From positions 62,001 through 126,000 of the forward strand of contig JAGAMF010000005.1 of assembly GCA_017624855.1 (NCBI GenBank): a stretch of 64,000 bases of DNA. The letters are read 5' to 3'. The number at the start of each line of letters is the position of its first letter. The stretch's first letter is position 1. This stretch comes from Lachnospiraceae bacterium. GTDB lineage: Bacteria; Bacillota; Clostridia; Lachnospirales; Lachnospiraceae. Made by a program: the position numbers and the translations under genes. This document shows, piece by piece, positions 59,445 to 64,000 of this stretch. The notes under the pieces are model-generated. The model was not told where the DNA came from, did not search any database, and worked only from the letters and a program-made list of their open reading frames with translations.

Positions 59445-60611
59445 ATGAGTAAAGTGGAAATTACAGAACATATTTTATATGTAGGCGTAAATGACCGTGA
59501 CATTGATTTGTTTGAGGGACAGTATGTGGTACCCGAAGGTGTAGCCTACAATTCTTATTTGATTATGGATGAAAAGATTGCCTTAATGGATACGGTGGAT
59601 GCCCGAAAGAGCGAAGAGTGGCTTGCCAATGTTAAGGTAATTCTTGGGACAAGACAGCCGGATTACTTGGTGGTTTCCCATATGGAGCCGGACCACGCAG
59701 GCAGTATTGCCAAGGCGGTAGAAGAATTCCCGGAGATGAAGATTGTGGGAAATGCCAAGACTTTTACTTTTATGGGACAGTTCTTTGACATGGACATTGA
59801 CGCCAAGAAAGTGGTTGTGGCAGAAGGCGATGAATTGGTGCTCGGTGGTCATACTTTAAAATTTGTCATGGCTCCTATGGTACACTGGCCGGAAGTTATG
59901 ATGAGTTATGAAAAGACTGATAAAGTGTTATTTTCCGCTGACGGTTTCGGTAAATTCGGTGCCTTGGACGCGGAAGAAGACTGGGCTTGCGAAGCGAGAA
60001 GATATTACTTCAACATCGTAGGTAAGTACGGCGCACAGGTGCAGGCAGTCCTTAAAAAACTTGCCGGTGTGGAAGTAAATGCGATCTGTCCTCTTCACGG
60101 ACCGATTTTAAAAGAAAATCTCGGATACTATCTTGATTTATACGATACATGGAGCTCTTATCGTCCGGAGGATGAAGGCGTGCTTGTAGCATATGCTTCC
60201 ATTTACGGAAATACAGCGGGAGCTGCCAAGAAGATTGCCGAAATGTTAAAAGAAAAAGGTGCCAAGAAGGTAGCTGTTACCGATTTGGCAAGGGACGACA
60301 TGGCCGAGGCGTTGGAAGATGCCTTCCGCTATGATAAAATGGTTTTGGCGTGCTCAACTTACGATGGCGGAATTTTCCCCTGCATGGAAGATTTCCTCTC
60401 TCATTTAAAAGCCAAGAATTATCAGAAGAGAACGGTTGCCTTAATTGAAAACGGTACATGGGCGCCCATGGCCGGCAAAAAGATGCGTGAGGCATTGGAA
60501 GGTATGAAGGAGGTTACGGTTCTTGAACAGACGGTAACCATCCGTTCTGCGGTAAAAGAGGATACTCTTGCGGCGTTGGATGCACTTGCCGATGCGTTGA
60601 TTAAAGCGTAG
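59445..60611 (+). CDS. Flavodiiron protein (A-type flavoprotein, FprA family)
   Basis: The 388-residue cytoplasmic enzyme reduces oxygen to water or nitric oxide to nitrous oxide. The N-terminal metallo-beta-lactamase-like domain carries the diiron ligands His79, Glu81, Asp83 and His84 in SHMEPDHAGS, the His in HWPEVMM, the Asp in SADGFGKFG and the His in CPLHGPI. The C-terminal flavodoxin domain (about 253-388) opens VAYASIYGNTAGAA, which binds FMN. There is no rubredoxin fusion. GGAGG lies upstream. It adds to the oxygen defence represented by the desulfoferrodoxin and GrcA genes. Confidence 0.95.
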   Translation: MSKVEITEHILYVGVNDRDIDLFEGQYVVPEGVAYNSYLIMDEKIALMDTVDARKSEEWLANVKVILGTRQPDYLVVSHMEPDHAGSIAKAVEEFPEMKIVGNAKTFTFMGQFFDMDIDAKKVVVAEGDELVLGGHTLKFVMAPMVHWPEVMMSYEKTDKVLFSADGFGKFGALDAEEDWACEARRYYFNIVGKYGAQVQAVLKKLAGVEVNAICPLHGPILKENLGYYLDLYDTWSSYRPEDEGVLVAYASIYGNTAGAAKKIAEMLKEKGAKKVAVTDLARDDMAEALEDAFRYDKMVLACSTYDGGIFPCMEDFLSHLKAKNYQKRTVALIENGTWAPMAGKKMREALEGMKEVTVLEQTVTIRSAVKEDTLAALDALADALIKA

Positions 60612-60636
60612 GGATTTCAGGATATAAAAGCAATAA

Positions 60637-60684
60637 AAATACTCCCTCCTTCACTTGTTTGTATAAGTGATGCAGGGAGTATTT
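60637..60684 (+). terminator. Likely terminator after the flavodiiron gene
   Basis: AATACTCCCT at 60638-60647 pairs with AGGGAGTATT at 60674-60683 and an inner CACTT/AAGTG pairing is present; the T-run is short, so efficiency is uncertain. Confidence 0.6.
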
Positions 60685-60774
60685 CAGCTTTACACCCAAG
60701 TCGGCTCTTGTTAAAATGATAAAAGGGATTTTACCCGGGAAACAGGTTAAATTTGCAGGAAAGGATGGACGGGC

Positions 60775-62004
60775 ATGGACAGAGTGATTTTTCATATAGA
60801 CGTGAATAATGCGTTTCTTTCATGGGAAGCGGTTCATCGCCTGGAACAGGGTATCTCGGGGCCGGATTTGCGTACCATTGCCTGCGCGGTAGGCGGTGAC
60901 GCATCCAAGCGCCATGGTGTCATTCTGGCGAAGTCCATGGAAGCCAAGAAGTACAAGGTGCAAACCGGGGAGCCGATTACCGATGCTCTTCGTAAATGTC
61001 CTCATTTAACCATCATTTCTCCGACCCATGACATATATCCCAAATACTCCCGGGCTTTTATTGAGATTCTTCACAAATATACCGATAAGGTGGAGCAGGT
61101 CAGTATTGATGAAGCTTTTATGGATATGACCGGTACGGAGAAGTTGTTCGGGAAACCCTTGGAAATAGCCGAACGAATTAAAAGTGAGATATACGATAAT
61201 TTAGGTTTTACCGTGAATGTGGGTATCTCTTCCTGTAAAATTCTTGCCAAGATGGCCAGTGATTTTGAGAAGCCCAATAAAATACATACCTTGTTCCCGG
61301 AAGAGATTCCGACTAAAATGTGGCCTCTGCCGGTAGGAGATTTATTTTCGGTAGGAAAAGCCTCTGCGGCGAAATTACAATCCATCGGCATACTGACCAT
61401 CGGTGATTTGGCGGCAACCGATCCGGAATATTTAAAAAGTCACCTTAAAAAGCATGGAGAGAGCATATGGCGATTTGCCAACGGCATGGACGATTCTCCC
61501 GTAGAGCCCGTGCCTCCCGAAAATAAGGGATATGGTAATTCCACGACTTTGCCCGCAGATGTAACGGAGAGTACAGAGGCGAAAAAAATCCTTCTTTCCC
61601 TGGCGGAGAAAGTAGGCAGAAGACTTAGGGAAGACGATGCAAGAATTGAAGTGGTGTCCGTGGGCATTCGCTTCTATGATTTAAGCAACATCTCGCATCA
61701 GACCGTATTGGAAAGTCCCACCAACATTACTATGGAGATTCATCGGGCGGCATGTAAGCTGTTTGACGAGATGTGGGACGGTACACCCATTCGCCTTCTC
61801 GGCATACAGACCGGAAGGGTTTCCAGGGGAGAAAGTAACCGCCAGATGAGTTTGTTTGATACTACGGACTATGAGAAAATGGAGAAGCTGGATCGGGCAA
61901 TTGACAGTATCCGTCAGAAATTCGGTAACGATGCGATTTGTCGTGCGGCTTTTATGGAAAGCCAAGGAAAAGTGTCGCCCGGCGGAAATTCGGATGAAGA
62001 ATAG
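60775..62004 (+). CDS. dinB: DNA polymerase IV (Y family)
   Basis: An error-prone translesion polymerase of 409 residues. Catalytic acids are Asp9 in FHIDVNNAF and the SIDEAFMD pair; Phe14 aligns with the steric gate. The thumb HhH region (VGKASAAKLQSIGILTIGDL) and little-finger domain follow. NRQMSLFDTTD near the C-terminus is a beta-clamp-binding motif (QMSLF). AAAGGATG lies upstream. DVNNAFLSWEA replaces the usual DMDAFFASVE, a variant I believe is common in clostridial polymerases. It is followed 35 bases later by an rRNA methyltransferase gene. Confidence 0.95.
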   Translation: MDRVIFHIDVNNAFLSWEAVHRLEQGISGPDLRTIACAVGGDASKRHGVILAKSMEAKKYKVQTGEPITDALRKCPHLTIISPTHDIYPKYSRAFIEILHKYTDKVEQVSIDEAFMDMTGTEKLFGKPLEIAERIKSEIYDNLGFTVNVGISSCKILAKMASDFEKPNKIHTLFPEEIPTKMWPLPVGDLFSVGKASAAKLQSIGILTIGDLAATDPEYLKSHLKKHGESIWRFANGMDDSPVEPVPPENKGYGNSTTLPADVTESTEAKKILLSLAEKVGRRLREDDARIEVVSVGIRFYDLSNISHQTVLESPTNITMEIHRAACKLFDEMWDGTPIRLLGIQTGRVSRGESNRQMSLFDTTDYEKMEKLDRAIDSIRQKFGNDAICRAAFMESQGKVSPGGNSDEE

Positions 62005-62039
62005 ATGTGTGGCTGCAAAATAAAGAAAGTGAGTAAACT

Positions 62040-63449
62040 ATGCATTTACCTCAGGATTTTATGACCCGTATGCAGGAGCTTATGGGCAGTGAATACGAGT
62101 CTTTTATAAAAACATATGACAGAGAGCCTTTTAAGGCATTGAGGGTGAACACCTTAAAATTATCCCCGGAGGAATTTAAGGAAATATCGCCGTTTCATCT
62201 TAGCCCTGTGCCTTGGTGCGAGACAGGTTTTTACTATGGGGAATCTGCGCTGAGAGCGGAAGGTAGGGCGGAAGCATTGCCGGAAGAACGGCCGGGAAAA
62301 CACCCTTATCATGAGATGGGCCTGTATTATATGCAGGAGCCCTCGGCCATGTCCGTGGCGGAACTGGCAGGTGTTACCCCGGGAGAAAAAGTGCTGGATT
62401 TGTGCGCTGCGCCCGGCGGAAAAAGTACTCAGTTGGCAGCGAAATTGCAGGGCGAAGGCCTGCTTGTCAGCAACGAAATTCACCCTGCCAGATGTAAAAT
62501 TTTATCCCAGAATATCGAGCGCATGGGAATCACCAACAGCGTGGTTACCAACGAGACACCACAGGGCTTGTCGGCCCGGTTTGTGAACTTCTTCGACTGC
62601 ATCGTGGTGGATGCTCCCTGCTCCGGTGAAGGCATGTTTCGTAAGGATGAAGAGGCGGTAAACCAGTGGTCTTTGGAGAATGTAACCATGTGCGCAGACC
62701 GTCAGGATGAGATTCTGGACGAAGCGGTAAAAATGCTTTGCTCCGGCGGAAGAATTGTGTACTCCACCTGTACCTTTGCCCCTGCGGAGGATGAAGACTG
62801 CATCAGGCGTTTCCTTGAACGGCATCCGGACTTTTATGTGGAGAAAGGCTGTGGATTTGAAGGATTTGCGCAAGGGAAACCGGAGTGGTGCGGCGGCTTA
62901 AAAGAGGTTGAAAAGACTTACCGCCTGTGGCCCCATCATATTAACGGCGAAGGGCATTTTGCCGCCTTGCTTGTGCATAAGGGAGAAAAGACGGAAGCCG
63001 CGGAACCCGCCAATAAAAAGAAAAAAGGCGGAACCGTATTGGATAAAGAGAAGCTAAGGCTGTACGAGGATTTTATCAGAGAAACATTGGTAAAAGAGCC
63101 GGCCGGCGAGAAGATTCTCTTCGGAGAATCCCTGTATCTTATGCCTATGGAATTAAATCTAAAAGGGTTAAAAGTTCTGCGCCCCGGTTTGCATGTGGGA
63201 ACTTTTGAAAAGAAGCGGTTTGAACCATCTCATTCACTGGCGTTGGCATTAAAAATGCAGGATGTTAAGCAGGTTTTGGAAACGGATGTTGAAGCGGGAG
63301 AGCCTGAGAAATATTTAAGAGGCGAAAGTCTGGTTACGGAAGGCGGCAAGGGTTGGACCCTTGTATGCGCACAAGGGCATCCCATGGGATGGGGAAAAGT
63401 GAGCAACGGAATGCTTAAAAATCACTATCCCAAAGGACTTCGTCGGTAA
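62040..63449 (+). CDS. RsmF/YebU-type 16S rRNA m5C methyltransferase
   Basis: The 469-residue protein is a RsmB/NOP-family cytosine-5 methyltransferase. SAM-binding motifs are LDLCAAPGGKSTQLA and VSNEIHPAR; catalytic cysteines are in VDAPCSGEGMFRK (motif IV) and YSTCTFAPAEDE (motif VI). The C-terminal part (about 330-469) contains an RsmF-like RNA-binding domain with GLHVGTFEKKRFEPSHSLAL. The exact target cytosine cannot be told from sequence. The start follows AAAGTGAG. Operon membership with dinB is possible. Confidence 0.92.
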   Translation: MHLPQDFMTRMQELMGSEYESFIKTYDREPFKALRVNTLKLSPEEFKEISPFHLSPVPWCETGFYYGESALRAEGRAEALPEERPGKHPYHEMGLYYMQEPSAMSVAELAGVTPGEKVLDLCAAPGGKSTQLAAKLQGEGLLVSNEIHPARCKILSQNIERMGITNSVVTNETPQGLSARFVNFFDCIVVDAPCSGEGMFRKDEEAVNQWSLENVTMCADRQDEILDEAVKMLCSGGRIVYSTCTFAPAEDEDCIRRFLERHPDFYVEKGCGFEGFAQGKPEWCGGLKEVEKTYRLWPHHINGEGHFAALLVHKGEKTEAAEPANKKKKGGTVLDKEKLRLYEDFIRETLVKEPAGEKILFGESLYLMPMELNLKGLKVLRPGLHVGTFEKKRFEPSHSLALALKMQDVKQVLETDVEAGEPEKYLRGESLVTEGGKGWTLVCAQGHPMGWGKVSNGMLKNHYPKGLRR

Positions 63450-63466
63450 ATAATCCGCGATTTTAC

Positions 63467-63495
63467 TTGCCGAAAGACAAGAATAAAGGTATGAT
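63467..63495 (+). promoter_or_regulatory. Promoter of argC
   Basis: TTGCCG at 63467-63472 and TATGAT at 63490-63495 are 17 bases apart, 35 bases before argC. Confidence 0.65.
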
Positions 63496-63529
63496 ATAAG
63501 ATAGGACAAAATTAGCTTGGAGGCTAGAC

Positions 63530-64000
63530 ATGAAAAAGAAAATATATATCGACGGAAGCGAAGGCACAACAGGACTTCGTATCCACGAGAGATTTCAGGG
63601 TAGGGATGATGTGGAAATTCTTACCATCAATCCGGAATTGCGTAAGGATCCGGAAGAACGAAGAAAGATGATTAATGCGTCAGACATTACTTTCCTTTGC
63701 CTGCCGGATGCAGCAAGTATAGAATCCGTAAGCCTGGTGGAGAATGAGAATGTTACCATTATCGATACATCCACCGCACACCGTACCATGGAAGGTTGGG
63801 CATACGGTTTTCCCGAGTTATCAAAGAACCACAGAGAAGCAATTAAAACAGGTAAAAGAATTGCGGTTCCCGGCTGCTATGCCACCGGTTTTATCTCTTT
63901 GGTATATCCTTTGACCGCAGGGGAGTTAATCGATGCAGATTGCCCCGTATCTTCTTTTGGTATTTCAGGATACAGCGGAGCGGGTAAAAAAGTCATTGCG
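63530..64000 (+). CDS. argC: N-acetyl-gamma-glutamyl-phosphate reductase (5' part)
   Basis: ArgC catalyses the third step of arginine synthesis, the NADPH-dependent reduction of N-acetylglutamyl phosphate. The 157 residues in the window include IYIDGSEGTTGLRIHERF (nucleotide-binding start), FLCLPDAAS, IDTSTAHRT and the catalytic Cys in VPGCYATGF. The TTGRxH-like opening fits the shorter (type 2) ArgC group. TTGGAGG precedes ATG 63530. The gene runs off the window edge; other arg genes are probably downstream. Confidence 0.95.
   Translation, partial: MKKKIYIDGSEGTTGLRIHERFQGRDDVEILTINPELRKDPEERRKMINASDITFLCLPDAASIESVSLVENENVTIIDTSTAHRTMEGWAYGFPELSKNHREAIKTGKRIAVPGCYATGFISLVYPLTAGELIDADCPVSSFGISGYSGAGKKVIA

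Overview
The window looks like chromosome of an anaerobic, spore-forming, fibre-degrading Firmicute, most likely a Lachnospiraceae (Butyrivibrio/Roseburia-like). The evidence is low-to-moderate GC, strong AGGAGG-type ribosome binding sites, a spoIID-spoIIQ pair, desulfoferrodoxin, a flavodiiron protein, a spare glycyl-radical protein, two family-5 glycoside hydrolases, a glucuronide operon, and many chemotaxis and two-component genes. I saw no rRNA, tRNA, CRISPR array, insertion sequence or prophage.

Layout. 0-2 kb: end of an unknown gene, then spoIID and spoIIQ. 2.2-3.8 kb: gdhA behind a promoter, a structured leader and a terminator. 3.8-5.8 kb: a missed 56-residue ribbon-helix-helix gene, a lipoprotein, and a DUF4160/DUF2442-HTH pair with a perfect palindromic operator. 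5.9-13.9 kb: a chemoreceptor, a response regulator/kinase/membrane-protein operon, and a receiver plus hybrid kinase. 14-19 kb: DegV, PlsY, an SLC45-like transporter and a lipid-anchored GH5-CBM2 cellulase. 19.1-19.4 kb: seven exact 53-bp repeats between two convergent terminators. 19.5-22.7 kb: a DtxR-type regulator facing feoA-feoB and a small Cys-rich partner. 22.8-26 kb: pgaC-pgaD-like exopolysaccharide genes and a lipoprotein with a duplicated domain. 26-31 kb (minus strand): a complete moxR-DUF58-VWA-VWA-TPR operon. 31.2-33.6 kb: an arsenic-type cluster, followed by a cupin with a Cys-rich tail. 34.4-40.5 kb: two membrane-tethered BMP-family binding proteins, a hybrid kinase and a receiver-GGDEF protein in one overlapping operon. 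40.5-48.4 kb: an AraC regulator facing transporter, GH2 glycosidase, uxuA and uxuB. 48.5-54.5 kb: small membrane proteins, a desulfoferrodoxin-BFD fusion, GrcA, a cytoplasmic GH5 facing an AraC regulator, dCMP deaminase and a TPR lipoprotein. 54.7-64 kb: NhaC, an HD-GYP protein with a CBM2-like outer domain plus a chemoreceptor, Dabb protein, flavodiiron protein, DNA polymerase IV, an rRNA methyltransferase and the start of argC.

How the parts fit together. Plant-polymer use recurs: a surface cellulase, uronide catabolism and a cytoplasmic GH5. It is tied to signalling, because a CBM2-like domain occurs both on the cellulase and outside the membrane on a c-di-GMP phosphodiesterase. c-di-GMP is handled by one GGDEF protein and one HD-GYP protein, and pgaCD is a plausible target pathway. 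Oxygen defence is spread over desulfoferrodoxin, GrcA and the flavodiiron protein. The most unusual items are the BMP/hybrid-kinase/GGDEF operon, the CBM2-like HD-GYP receptor and the 53-bp repeat array. All functional statements are from reading the sequence; no database search was run.
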